From NCBI GenBank assembly GCA_016840165.1, contig JAEOSU010000018.1:1-64000 (forward strand): a stretch of DNA of 64,000 bases, in the 5' to 3' direction. Shown here in pieces: positions 35,032-44,114 of this stretch. Position numbers and translations under genes: made by a program. Below the pieces are notes generated by a model, which made no database searches, was not told the DNA's origin, and saw only the letters and a program-made list of their open reading frames with translations. Position 1 is the first letter of the stretch, and every line of letters begins with the position of its first letter. Source of the stretch: Promethearchaeota archaeon. Lineage in GTDB: Archaea > Asgardarchaeota > Lokiarchaeia > Sigyniarchaeales > SOKP01.

Positions 35032-36444
35032 TTAGATATAAGTTTTAATTAACTCTCTTAAATTTTTTGTGAGATTTGGTAGTGACTTTTCAATTTTTTC
35101 TACTCTTAATGCTTTTTCCATGAATAATAATAAATATAGATTATAATTATCTACATTTATTTTTTGAAATACAATTTTTTTAGATTGTTCCGAAATACCG
35201 GAAGTAACAATAAAATCTTTCTTTAATATCTTAAACTCTTTAAATGTCTTATATAAAGTCGTAAAGTGTGGTGCTGAGATTTCAAAAACCTTGTTAGCAA
35301 TATCAGATTTTGAATAATTCGATAAGATGATACCATTTTCATTTAAGAGAAGAATCGCATCAGAATTAACCTTGTCAGAAAACAAACGTAATTGGTTCCG
35401 GAATAATTCACGATTAGGGCTTAGTCGTGAAAGTCCAAATGAATAAGCGGAAATAAGGCTCCAATGATCAAAAATCGATGTTTGAAAGATTTTTATGAAA
35501 AAGGTATGAGAACTTTTGCCTATCTCATTGGTTATATATTCAATATTTTTTTTGATCTCTCTTGATTTCTTTAGATCTGGATCAAACTTATTGATACATA
35601 CTACTATAGGCGGAAACTCATCTAAATTTTTAAGGGAATTGAGAATGTTCTGAAATAATGAAACCGATTCTTTAATTCTTTCAGTATCTTGGACGTCAAT
35701 AAAATAAAACAATAAATCCACATTATACAAATAGACTTTTCCTTGTTCAAGAAACTTTTCTCGATATTTTTTTTGCCCCCCTAAATCCCATATAGATATT
35801 TGGGAGTTTTGTTCCTCAAATAATTTCTCCTCTGTTCTTGAAACTCCCTTTGTGGGTAAAGTTTTTATAATTTCAGAGTATCTCTTCTTTACCGCAAGTA
35901 AGAAACTTGTCTTTCCAGCTCTATCCAAGCCTGTAAATAAAATTTTTAATTGTCTTTTTATCGAAAAAGGATCTTTCAGTTCATTGGTAAACTCAAGTAA
36001 ATCTTTTTTAAGTTGATTCATAATAGCTTTATTCTCCTCTAATGTATTTCGAGCTAATATTTTTGTAGCAGTATTATCGATGATGACCCGCAAATATTTC
36101 ATGTTTTCATAAAAAAATATTTTATTTGTCTCTTCAATTAAAATGGTGATAGTTGCTGCTTTTGCGTTTCCTCTAGCTGCTTTATCAGGGATAAGAAAAA
36201 AATATGTTAATCCATTTAATTTTAAATCGGGAAAAGGTAAGATTCCGAAATAATTAATTCCTTCTATAGTTGTACCGTTTTGATAAACAGAATCGCCCAT
36301 AAGTAGACTTATAGTTTTCATAGCGACTAATAATCGCGCTGACTCATCTAAGTCTTCTGGCCAATAGATTATAGGAGTAGGTCCGTCATCATCAAAAAGG
36401 CTATATACAATTGACTTAATTATCTCTCTTTTCATTTCCGTCAT
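35032..36444 (-). CDS. Longin-like + Arf-like GTPase + roadblock-like triple-domain protein, copy 1
   Basis: The protein has 470 residues. The N-terminal module (1-130) has DDDGPTPIIYWPEDL, VAMKTISLLMGD and YFGILPFPDLKLNGLTYFF, the same block seen in three other GTPases of this window, and looks like a longin domain. The GTPase core has P-loop GLDRAGKTS (172-180), the Arf-type WDLGGQ (219-224) and NKFD (285-288). The C-terminal part (about 350-465) starts NSDAILLLNENGIILSNYS, which fits a roadblock/LC7-like fold. The glycine before the Lys-Thr pair and the WDLGGQ triplet place it nearest to Arf/SRbeta-like GTPases. No lipidation motif or membrane segment. Probably a signalling or membrane-trafficking switch. 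Confidence 0.82.
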   Translation of the reverse strand: MTEMKREIIKSIVYSLFDDDGPTPIIYWPEDLDESARLLVAMKTISLLMGDSVYQNGTTIEGINYFGILPFPDLKLNGLTYFFLIPDKAARGNAKAATITILIEETNKIFFYENMKYLRVIIDNTATKILARNTLEENKAIMNQLKKDLLEFTNELKDPFSIKRQLKILFTGLDRAGKTSFLLAVKKRYSEIIKTLPTKGVSRTEEKLFEEQNSQISIWDLGGQKKYREKFLEQGKVYLYNVDLLFYFIDVQDTERIKESVSLFQNILNSLKNLDEFPPIVVCINKFDPDLKKSREIKKNIEYITNEIGKSSHTFFIKIFQTSIFDHWSLISAYSFGLSRLSPNRELFRNQLRLFSDKVNSDAILLLNENGIILSNYSKSDIANKVFEISAPHFTTLYKTFKEFKILKKDFIVTSGISEQSKKIVFQKINVDNYNLYLLLFMEKALRVEKIEKSLPNLTKNLRELIKTYI

Positions 36445-36585
36445 TATATAATACTTTTTAACACAGTATCTTAAAATAGATTTTAATCGAGGTAATAATC
36501 CGAAATATCGATTTTTGTAGATATTAAAATACGATATTTTAATATATCAATAAACTAAGTGTTAATAAATTTAATGAGAAAGAAA

Positions 36586-38379
36586 TTATTTTATAAAATT
36601 AAGACTTTTTATTTCAGTTTTAATCCAAATCTGCCTTAAAAATTCTAATATAGCTTGCTTGGTAGTATAGTTTTGCTTGAATTCTTCTAAACTCACTTTT
36701 TCAGTTGCTCCATGTGAAATTAATGAGTGAAATTTCCCTTGGTTTTCAAGTTTTTTAAATAAATCCATTTCGATATCCTTATCAAATTTTGTAGAATTAG
36801 AATAAGAATCCATTGAAATATGTGGAAAATGACGTTTATCCAATTTAATAAATCGATCTATTGCCCTTTGTGAGGTATCTTCTATGAGAGCAAACTTTCT
36901 CTTATAAATTTTTGAAAATTCATTACAGCTATTAGCCATTTCAGTAACAATGTGCATACCGAGATCAAGTGAGTTAGAAGTCTCATGCATCATGTTATTG
37001 GTCAATATTTTAACCGCCTCATTTAAACCGATAAAACCAATACATAAATCTTGATTTTTTAATTGATAAAGATTAGTTCCCTCAATTAAACTATTACATA
37101 ACGGTAAATGGTTGGTCGAAAGGCGCTTTTTGATGATTTCATATTTTTTGTTCAAGATAGTAGCACATAAGTGCAATTTTTGATTTAAATCCTCCATAAA
37201 TAGCGTTTCATCTCTGTTATTAAATGCAATTCTAGGTAGGTTTATCGAGATCTTCTGAAGAATTCCATGGTTTAAATAACCGTCTAATGTTTTATTCTCT
37301 ATAGTATCATTTAGTTTAAATAATGAAGAATTTAACAGATAGGGGGCTTGATTAGTATTAATCTCATTGATAACTTTTATAAAAGAATCTTGGTATTTAC
37401 TTAACCATTCACTACTACAAAATATTTTATGGACCGGGTATCGAAAAGGATGAGAATAAAAGTCACCCTCTGTAAAGATATCAATGAAACAATCAAAAAG
37501 TTTTAAGCATTCAGAGGAAAAGTCTGAGTATATTCCGTCAACTTTTCCATGAATCCCAATAGCAGTCTCATCTAAGAAGGGTTCAACTATAGTAGGATAA
37601 CATTCTAATGATGATTTAAGATATCGCTTACCAGAGATGGCTGATAAATGATTTATTTCATATATAAAGCTTTTAAGTTCATTTCTAATCTCTGAATCGG
37701 ATAAGTTACCAACTAAGGGTGCTAAAAAAATAGTTAAATGATTAAAGCTTTGGCATCCACAAAATTCATTTTGAATTATACCTGTCCAATTTGCGAGCTG
37801 ATTCAAGGCTTCTCTTAAATTCTGAGGCGGTTTTACTTTATAAGAGAAGCTCTTAAGATCAGTGGGCGGAATTCCGTATTTCAATATGATCCTTGGATCC
37901 CAGGTATGCTCATACGGTCTTAAATCAAAATACTTAAGCTGATGAATGTAGATATCTCCAAATAAATGGGCTTTTGATTCCTCATCAGTTAAAATTCGTA
38001 ATAATGTATATTCTTCTGCCAATTGGTTAGCTGCCCAGTGATGAATCTTCTCGGGATTAATTACACTTCTAATTACATCTTTTTCTACTTTTTCCAAGAT
38101 CTCCTCATAATCCATCAGTGGCATTCCTATGCGGGTATAGAGTTTCCTTTCTTTTTCATAATGATTTTCAGATAAAATAGAACAAACGATCTCTCTTATA
38201 TGGGGTCCAGAAAGGAACTTTATTCCAGAACTTATTATTCTTCTAACTACTAATTCTGTGACGTTTTTAGCCTCTTCTTCTGGCATCCCTGTTTCTTTCA
38301 TGATGCTCTCAAAAATTTTAGAGGCATCAAAATCAACGACATCTCCCTCGGATCGAAAAACTTTAGGTAATAAGTGCAT
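36586..38379 (-). CDS. NrdD-like protein with ATP-cone, lacking the glycyl-radical domain
   Basis: A protein of 597 residues from the ATG at 38379. Residues 1-90 are an ATP-cone (PKVFRSEGDVVDFDASKI). The next part follows anaerobic ribonucleotide reductase: HLFGDIYIHQLKYFDLRPY, then GIIQNEFCGCQSFNHLTIFL, then NMMHETSNSLDLGMHIV. The C-terminus stops at KTEIKSLNFIK, without the zinc-binding Cys-X2-Cys pairs and the RVxGY glycyl-radical loop of NrdD (usually 650-750 residues). No missing piece is encoded just downstream. The frame could begin 26 residues earlier at 38457, but the extra part is hydrophobic and unlike the family. It is probably not a functional reductase alone; a regulatory or decayed role is possible. 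Confidence 0.75.
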   Translation of the reverse strand: MHLLPKVFRSEGDVVDFDASKIFESIMKETGMPEEEAKNVTELVVRRIISSGIKFLSGPHIREIVCSILSENHYEKERKLYTRIGMPLMDYEEILEKVEKDVIRSVINPEKIHHWAANQLAEEYTLLRILTDEESKAHLFGDIYIHQLKYFDLRPYEHTWDPRIILKYGIPPTDLKSFSYKVKPPQNLREALNQLANWTGIIQNEFCGCQSFNHLTIFLAPLVGNLSDSEIRNELKSFIYEINHLSAISGKRYLKSSLECYPTIVEPFLDETAIGIHGKVDGIYSDFSSECLKLFDCFIDIFTEGDFYSHPFRYPVHKIFCSSEWLSKYQDSFIKVINEINTNQAPYLLNSSLFKLNDTIENKTLDGYLNHGILQKISINLPRIAFNNRDETLFMEDLNQKLHLCATILNKKYEIIKKRLSTNHLPLCNSLIEGTNLYQLKNQDLCIGFIGLNEAVKILTNNMMHETSNSLDLGMHIVTEMANSCNEFSKIYKRKFALIEDTSQRAIDRFIKLDKRHFPHISMDSYSNSTKFDKDIEMDLFKKLENQGKFHSLISHGATEKVSLEEFKQNYTTKQAILEFLRQIWIKTEIKSLNFIK

Positions 38380-38582
38380 TTTGTCGGAACCTTTTTTATA
38401 TACTCTGTTTTTAGATATTATCTCTAATATTATTATTATAGAGATTTTAAAAAACAATTTATTAACACATTAAAGAGATGTGTATTTATAAAGAAATATT
38501 AGAAAAATTTTGCTAAAATAAGATTTAGATTGTTATTACCTTGGTAACAAAAATGAAATGGAAAATAAAATTTTAGTAATTT

Positions 38583-39359
38583 TTAATTAGTTTTTGAACC
38601 ACATAACGGACAATATCTTCCTTCCTTGTTGATTAACCTCGTTCCACAGTTGGGACAGAAATTACTAATTTCAATCATGTTTATAGAAGTTTGAACGCTT
38701 TCTTGAGGAACTGCTTGAGCATTCACAACTAATTGCTGATTTGAAGATACTTGATAATACATTATTGAATCTAACTTCGCTAATTTAAAGTAACCTGCGA
38801 TTTGAAAGATAAAACCGATGAAAACAGTAATTATTAAAAAGCCTAGAGCATATAATAAAGCACCTGTCTTAAGATTTTCACATCCATTAATAGCATCTTG
38901 ACCTATATTAATAGGAAATAGCTCTCTATTATTTTGGAAATAAATCTTTAAATTTTCCCAAGCTTTCATTTCAATTACTGAGCTTGAAATAAGCAATATT
39001 AGCCCTGCTACCAGTATGCATATGCTGATGGGAAATAGGATAGCATTGAACGGTGGTATATATAATGGGATAAAGAAATTTATTGCCAAGCTGACACCTC
39101 CTACAACGAGAAAAATAAATCCGATTATAATCAAAATCATAGATCGTACGTACTTAGAACGAAACATTCCAAGATTAGGATTATTCAATTGGTAATTAAT
39201 ATTTCTAATAACCCCTAATGCTAAAAAAATAAAAACCAATGCCACTATACTCGCAACTGGAGCTATAGGGGGAATAAAAGATAACACACTCGCTATCGCA
39301 ATTACCCGAATCTTCTTTCCAAATTCATAGAAACTATTTCTGATAGTATCATTATCCAA
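38583..39359 (-). CDS. DUF996-like membrane protein with C-terminal zinc ribbon
   Basis: The protein (258 residues) has about five hydrophobic helices (near 19-49, 67-92, 98-123 and 166-190) and a C-terminal zinc ribbon FCPNCGTRLI, then YCPLCGSKTN. The N-terminal part with repeated SFIPPIAPVASIVALVFIFL resembles the archaeal DUF996 family. Start is TTG; a stop is three codons upstream and GTGAG lies before it. Function unknown; it is one of several zinc-ribbon membrane proteins here. Confidence 0.65.
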   Translation of the reverse strand: MDNDTIRNSFYEFGKKIRVIAIASVLSFIPPIAPVASIVALVFIFLALGVIRNINYQLNNPNLGMFRSKYVRSMILIIIGFIFLVVGGVSLAINFFIPLYIPPFNAILFPISICILVAGLILLISSSVIEMKAWENLKIYFQNNRELFPINIGQDAINGCENLKTGALLYALGFLIITVFIGFIFQIAGYFKLAKLDSIMYYQVSSNQQLVVNAQAVPQESVQTSINMIEISNFCPNCGTRLINKEGRYCPLCGSKTN

Positions 39360-39526
39360 TTTTACTCACTCTTTTTTTTCAAAGATTTGTTTTACTTAAG
39401 ATGATAAATACTATGTATATTAAAATAGCTAAGGGAGTCCAATTTTAATCACTTAATTTTCATATCATAATTTTATTTTTTCAACACTCTCATTAGATTA
39501 TATAGCTGAGTAAACCCAATTAAAAT

Positions 39527-40324
39527 ATGCTAAATTCATTTTCAGAAAAATCTTTAAAAAAATTCTTCCAAAGTCTTTATTTAACTCTTAAAAATTTCGA
39601 TGCTGAATTAACTGAAGTATGGTGTGAACCATCAGATGTGGATTATTTTCAAGGATTTAGTCAAGATCAAATAATAGAATTTATTTCTTATTTTGATTTC
39701 ATCTCAATAAAGAGAGGTAATTATATCGACTATGTTGTCATTGATAAAATACTCTTTATCATAAGAAGTCTTAAATATCTCCAATTAGATATAACGCTTC
39801 TTTCTAGTCTCTTGGATTATGACGGTTTTGAAGCATTAGTTAAGTTGATTTTGAGTGAAAGTAATTATTTTACCACCAAAAACTATAGATTCACAGATAA
39901 AACCAATTTCAAATCTAAAACTAAGCAATCAAAATATGAAATTGATGTGATTGGTATTAATAGGAATCTTATTTTACTTATTGATTGCAAGCAATGGAAG
40001 CGTAAGGATTCCTATAGTGCCATGAATAAGGCAGCTAACTTACAATATAGGCGCGCGTTAGCTCTTAAAAAAAATCATGAGCTTTTTTCAGGGATGTTAG
40101 AATCTTTAATAGGAATTAACAAAGTTCAAAAAGTAAAACCTCCCTTTCTGCTAATCCCTTTGATGGTGACTCTCGAAAGCAATTGGATAAAAATTAATGA
40201 TAATTCGGTACCGATTGTAAGTATCTATCAATTTCATTCTTTCCTCGAAGAACTTCATGATAATTTATACTATTTTAGAATAGTAAAGGTGAATAAATTG
40301 CAGATCCAGAAACAATTAATCTAA
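39527..40324 (+). CDS. PD-(D/E)XK nuclease-like protein (Mrr-type restriction endonuclease fold)
   Basis: A 265-residue soluble protein. The core reads DYDGFEALVKLIL (Glu103 on a helix), then YEIDVIGINRNLILLIDCKQW, giving Asp140 and the Asp153-x-Lys155 pair of a PD-(D/E)XK active site. The helix DGFEALV before the acidic strands is typical of Mrr/RecB-like nucleases. No methyltransferase or specificity subunit is adjacent, so it may be a repair nuclease or a type IV (modification-dependent) enzyme. The N-terminal 95 residues are of unknown type. Convergent with the roadblock gene. Confidence 0.75.
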   Translation: MLNSFSEKSLKKFFQSLYLTLKNFDAELTEVWCEPSDVDYFQGFSQDQIIEFISYFDFISIKRGNYIDYVVIDKILFIIRSLKYLQLDITLLSSLLDYDGFEALVKLILSESNYFTTKNYRFTDKTNFKSKTKQSKYEIDVIGINRNLILLIDCKQWKRKDSYSAMNKAANLQYRRALALKKNHELFSGMLESLIGINKVQKVKPPFLLIPLMVTLESNWIKINDNSVPIVSIYQFHSFLEELHDNLYYFRIVKVNKLQIQKQLI

Positions 40325-40331
40325 AATATAG

Positions 40332-41285
40332 CTATTTATCTAATCCTAAGTATTCTTTCACTTGTTTTTTAACAATATTTGCAGCAAAATTAATAATTCC
40401 TGATTTAATCCGAGGCGATGAGAATATTACCAATATCATGTCATTGCCCAATGTGGTTTCAGTATCAATAGGAGCAAGATCTACAACTCCGTTAGATCCA
40501 CGTACGGAAATATTAAGTAACTTTCCCGCACTTAAACCCTCAATTATATCTTCTCCTATCATCGAAAGATTTTGTCCAATCGTTGCAAATAAATTGTCTG
40601 ACATTCGTGAGGAGATAGCGGAGGCAAGAATCGTTCCATCCTTCTTAATGATGGCTGAAGCTTCAATATGTAAATCTAATTTTAATAATTCTTTAAGAAT
40701 TTCATTCATACTTGAAGGGGGAATAAACTCTTCTTTTTTCTTTTTCTCATATGGTTCTTTTTCTGTTGGGAGTTTTTTTACTGTTATCTTTTTTGATAAG
40801 AAGGTCAATACTTTAGTCATATCCTCCTCTAACTGTTTTTGCTTTACCAAAGATGCTTCGGAATAGGGTGCTTTAGGTACGGGTTGTGGCTTCTCCGTTG
40901 AAGATTTGGAACTATATACTCCTTTTAACCCAATAATTGATCCCTCAAACGGTTTGGGAGTAATCTCCGTAAGGATCTCCTTTTCATCTTCAATATCATC
41001 ATTTTCCTCCTTATGCACTACTAGCTTTTTGGCGTCATCCTTTGAATTATTAACATGGATTTCAACTAATGGTATTTCTTGAAGTTCAGATACTTTGGGC
41101 TTCTTCACGACTTTTGGCTTATTAATAGGTATTTTTTCCCTTGATTTACTCTCTTTTTTCTTTTTTTCTAAAGTAAGTCTTATTCGCGGTGGTTTTGTAG
41201 AAATTGGGAGCAATGCGCCACACTTACGGCATATGTTTCCATCTGCTTCGTTATTGGTCGCACCACAATTACTACATATTATCAT
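40332..41285 (-). CDS. Zinc-ribbon + roadblock/LC7 domain protein
   Basis: The protein has 317 residues. A zinc ribbon opens it (CSNCGATNNEADGNICRKCG, residues 4-23). A long, charged, probably disordered middle (about 30-190) is rich in Lys, Glu and Pro. The C-terminal 115 residues form a roadblock/LC7 domain: LHIEASAIIKKDGTILASAI, then the helix with NLFATIGQNLSMIGEDIIEG, then NDMILVIFSSPRI. Roadblock proteins regulate small GTPases (MglB, Ragulator) and Asgard genomes hold many. It may partner the GTPases nearby. No membrane segment. Confidence 0.8.
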   Translation of the reverse strand: MIICSNCGATNNEADGNICRKCGALLPISTKPPRIRLTLEKKKKESKSREKIPINKPKVVKKPKVSELQEIPLVEIHVNNSKDDAKKLVVHKEENDDIEDEKEILTEITPKPFEGSIIGLKGVYSSKSSTEKPQPVPKAPYSEASLVKQKQLEEDMTKVLTFLSKKITVKKLPTEKEPYEKKKKEEFIPPSSMNEILKELLKLDLHIEASAIIKKDGTILASAISSRMSDNLFATIGQNLSMIGEDIIEGLSAGKLLNISVRGSNGVVDLAPIDTETTLGNDMILVIFSSPRIKSGIINFAANIVKKQVKEYLGLDK

Positions 41286-41565
41286 AAGTGAAGCCCTTAA
41301 TAATAGCTAATTTGAGTAAAAATCGAAAATATAGTCTATATCTACTTTATACTAGTGATAATACTGTTTTATTAATATTGTTTCTTTATTATAAAAATCA
41401 ATTTAAAGTTCTAAATTATATCTTTTTCTCTGATATCTTTTCAATAGGAGTTAGTTCTGATTAGAAGATTGAATAAATTCCGAAATAAGAACCTCTAATT
41501 ATATAAAATTTACTTTTTAACAGAAGGAATTAAGTAAAAGAGAAATAAAAACATGTTGCTTTCAA

Positions 41566-42528
41566 TTATTTAAACAAAATTTCGGTCATTATATTAGCGA
41601 ATGAATCAAAGTCCTCTTTATTAATTGCCGGATCCCCTTTTAACATAAGTATATAATATGGTGTTTTGACATCTCGGATATTTAATTTCTTAAATATAAA
41701 GTTTCTCCCAAATCTTTGTACAATCATCTTACCTTCTTCTTCAATTCTTCCCGGTATGACTTGTGTAAATTGGAAACTGTCATTTAAGGTTAGAAAGTAG
41801 GGAGTGGATGCAGATAAAAGATTTTTAGTTTCCTCATCCTTGTAAAAATATCCAATGATGAGAGAGTTATCATCAATAACCACCACTCCCTCAGAATCTA
41901 CTTTTTTGGCAAATTCATCTATAGTTTTACTAATTAATTCCGCTTTGGGATATAAATTTAATAAAATTTCTGACATTGCGCTAATTATAGAATTTAGATC
42001 ATAAATCGATGTATTATAGTAATAAATGCGCTTATAATCTACAGAACGTCTCAGTTTTTCTTTAAGATCTATTTCTAAACTTTTAAATTCGTTCATTGCA
42101 TTTCGTCTTAATGCTGGGTCATATTTGTGGAAAAAGACATATATAGGAGGTTCAATTTCAAGTTTTCTAAATTGTTCAACCACATCTTTGAAGTAACTCA
42201 TAGCTTCTGGAATTCGTGGTTTGTTTTGAATGTCAATCACATAGATTGCGATCTCTGTTCCATCGAAATACTTCCCTGGGTTCTTAAGATAACTAATTCT
42301 ATAACTGATTTGTCCTCCCAAATCCCATTCGGCTATTTCCCTGCCTAAAAACTCAAAAATACGTCTTTGGGCTCCTCTAGTAGGTTTTAAAAGAGCTATT
42401 TTAGAGAATTCTCTTTGAAGGGCTAAAATTATTGAAGTCTTCCCTGCAGCATCTAAACCTGTAAACAATATTTTCGATTGAGGCTCAGGTGGCTCTTTTT
42501 TTTCTTTTGAAAGGTATTGAATTTCCAA
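41566..42528 (-). CDS. Arf-like GTPase with roadblock-like C-terminus, no N-terminal longin module
   Basis: About 320 residues. P-loop TGLDAAGKTS, switch II WDLGGQ, but the guanine-specificity motif is HKYD instead of NKxD. The C-terminal 120 residues (AKKVDSEGVVVIDDNSLIIGYF and onward, with ASTPYFLTL) match the C-terminal domain of the longin-Arf-roadblock proteins at 35032-36444 and 45166-46671. It thus lacks only their N-terminal module. Start TTG at 42528 is chosen because GGTGA lies seven bases before it; an alternative TTG is at 42546. Nucleotide preference may be altered by the changed motif. Confidence 0.78.
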   Translation of the reverse strand: MEIQYLSKEKKEPPEPQSKILFTGLDAAGKTSIILALQREFSKIALLKPTRGAQRRIFEFLGREIAEWDLGGQISYRISYLKNPGKYFDGTEIAIYVIDIQNKPRIPEAMSYFKDVVEQFRKLEIEPPIYVFFHKYDPALRRNAMNEFKSLEIDLKEKLRRSVDYKRIYYYNTSIYDLNSIISAMSEILLNLYPKAELISKTIDEFAKKVDSEGVVVIDDNSLIIGYFYKDEETKNLLSASTPYFLTLNDSFQFTQVIPGRIEEEGKMIVQRFGRNFIFKKLNIRDVKTPYYILMLKGDPAINKEDFDSFANIMTEILFK

Positions 42529-42693
42529 AATAAATTCACCTTGCAAATATGAGATAATGATAAAATATATTCTTTTGTAAGATGTGAAGAAATTATTCTA
42601 TATATTTGTTATGTAAAAACACCTTAAAATGAGTCAAATCCTATTTTGTTAAATTTGATCCTGAAAAATAATTTCTTGTTTGTTTTTAAACGA

Positions 42694-43251
42694 CTAAAAA
42701 ATTCCTTCTGAACTTTTGTATGTCAAGTTTTTATCTACAATAAGCTGATTAAGTTTATTTAATACCTCTTCTGGAGATTTAGCTTCGTGAATAATATCAG
42801 TTCGTCTATCGTCAATTTTTTGAGAGGCAATCTTTGAGGACCACCCTTCAATATTACTCATAGCAATTATAGGTTTTTCATAAATCCATGCAAAACACAA
42901 TTCAGAAAGTGTTCCCGCTTTCCCTCCTATAGCAATACAGGCATCTCCCGCGAGAATGACTACAATGTTTCTAGCTTGTGAAAAAGGTACTGGGATCACA
43001 ATATCAATATATTTATTTGCAAACTTTTTTTCCTTAAAAGGAATGATTCCAATCGTCAATCCTCCCGCTTGTTTTGCTCCTTCACAAATTGCTTCCATTA
43101 CACCAGATAATCCTCCGCAAGCAATCGCGTAATGCTCTTCTGCTAATAATCTTCCAAGAGATATAACTGTCTTTTTAGTTGGTTCATCGATCTCACTAGT
43201 TCCAATGACTGAAACGGTTGCTTTAATATCTTTTTTATAATCGAAATTCAT
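42694..43251 (-). CDS. SLOG/TIGR00725-family protein (LOG- or molybdenum-cofactor-carrier-like)
   Basis: A 185-residue Rossmann-like protein of the DprA/LOG superfamily. VSVIGTSEIDEPTKKTVISL, CGGLSGVMEAICEGAKQAGG and IPVPFSQARNIVVILAGDAC are typical of TIGR00725, as is AIGGKAGTLSELCFAW, the PGGxGTxxE-like motif. Relatives bind nucleotides or carry molybdenum cofactor, and others are cytokinin riboside phosphohydrolases; the exact role here is open. No neighbour suggests a pathway. Confidence 0.82.
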   Translation of the reverse strand: MNFDYKKDIKATVSVIGTSEIDEPTKKTVISLGRLLAEEHYAIACGGLSGVMEAICEGAKQAGGLTIGIIPFKEKKFANKYIDIVIPVPFSQARNIVVILAGDACIAIGGKAGTLSELCFAWIYEKPIIAMSNIEGWSSKIASQKIDDRRTDIIHEAKSPEEVLNKLNQLIVDKNLTYKSSEGIF

Positions 43252-43393
43252 TATTAATTGTTCTTATTCCGAATTATTAATTAAATTAATGATTTGATTA
43301 TTCTGGAATCTATGCGATCATTAGTCAAAGGAAAAGTAAAATTTCCAAAAATCAAACCTACTCCCGAACTATAGTCATCTTAGATTTTTACTA

Positions 43394-44095
43394 CTACTTA
43401 GGATTATAACGGAGGAATTCAGGGATTCTCTCACCGCACTCCGGACAGAATGCCAATCCTTCATCAATAGCCTTTTTACAGTTAGGACAAGCAATCTTCC
43501 CCTTTAAAACTGGTTGAGATGAGGGTTTTATACTGGTTAGAGAGTCTCCTTTTACCTTTTTCGTCTTATCCGTATTTCTACGCTTTAATACTATAATTAT
43601 TATCATAAATGCTACAAATCCTAAAATAATGGTAAAAAGACTATACCCCATTCCTAAAAATATATCAAAAGTCTCACTATAAGTGAAAAGACCAGTAATA
43701 TTGAGCGTAAAATGATATTCCCCTGGAAAAGTCGTAATTAAAGGGGTTACTCTAATAGTTAATAGATGCGATTGATTATTTCCTAAAATTTCCATAGTTT
43801 GATTAATATTGATAAAATATCGATCCCCTGATTGCTCCGTTAAAGCATAATGAATCTGTCCGAAATTGGCAGACGATACATTTATAGCAATATGACCTTC
43901 AATAATGATCAAACCCGGTTTGATGATATTTAGAGTTATATTTGACCCTAACTGGGAGGTGTTCAGTAAATTCTCTTCAGAATAACTGAAATGGTTATTA
44001 ATAACAATAAATTTAGATTGAAAGTTGATAAAAAAGCAAGATAAAAATAAAATGCTAAAAAAATATATTAGAAATATCCGTTTTTTATTCCACAT
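43394..44095 (-). CDS. Extracytoplasmic membrane protein with cytosolic zinc ribbon
   Basis: A 233-residue protein: signal-anchor (about 8-25), an external beta-rich domain of about 125 residues with N-x-S/T sites (NITLNIIKPGLIIIEGHIAI), a membrane helix (about 150-170) and a cytosolic tail ending in a zinc ribbon CPNCKKAIDEGLAFCPECGE. It lies 19 bases after the PurM-like gene on the same strand, so the two are probably co-transcribed. No function known. Confidence 0.65.
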   Translation of the reverse strand: MWNKKRIFLIYFFSILFLSCFFINFQSKFIVINNHFSYSEENLLNTSQLGSNITLNIIKPGLIIIEGHIAINVSSANFGQIHYALTEQSGDRYFININQTMEILGNNQSHLLTIRVTPLITTFPGEYHFTLNITGLFTYSETFDIFLGMGYSLFTIILGFVAFMIIIIVLKRRNTDKTKKVKGDSLTSIKPSSQPVLKGKIACPNCKKAIDEGLAFCPECGERIPEFLRYNPK

Positions 44096-44114
44096 TACAT
44101 CTCTAACAATAATT

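Noticed and set aside
38380..38457. Earlier start of the NrdD-like gene at 38457
   Set aside because: The 26 extra residues are hydrophobic (FFKISIIIILEII) and do not match the ATP-cone, which begins directly after the ATG at 38379.
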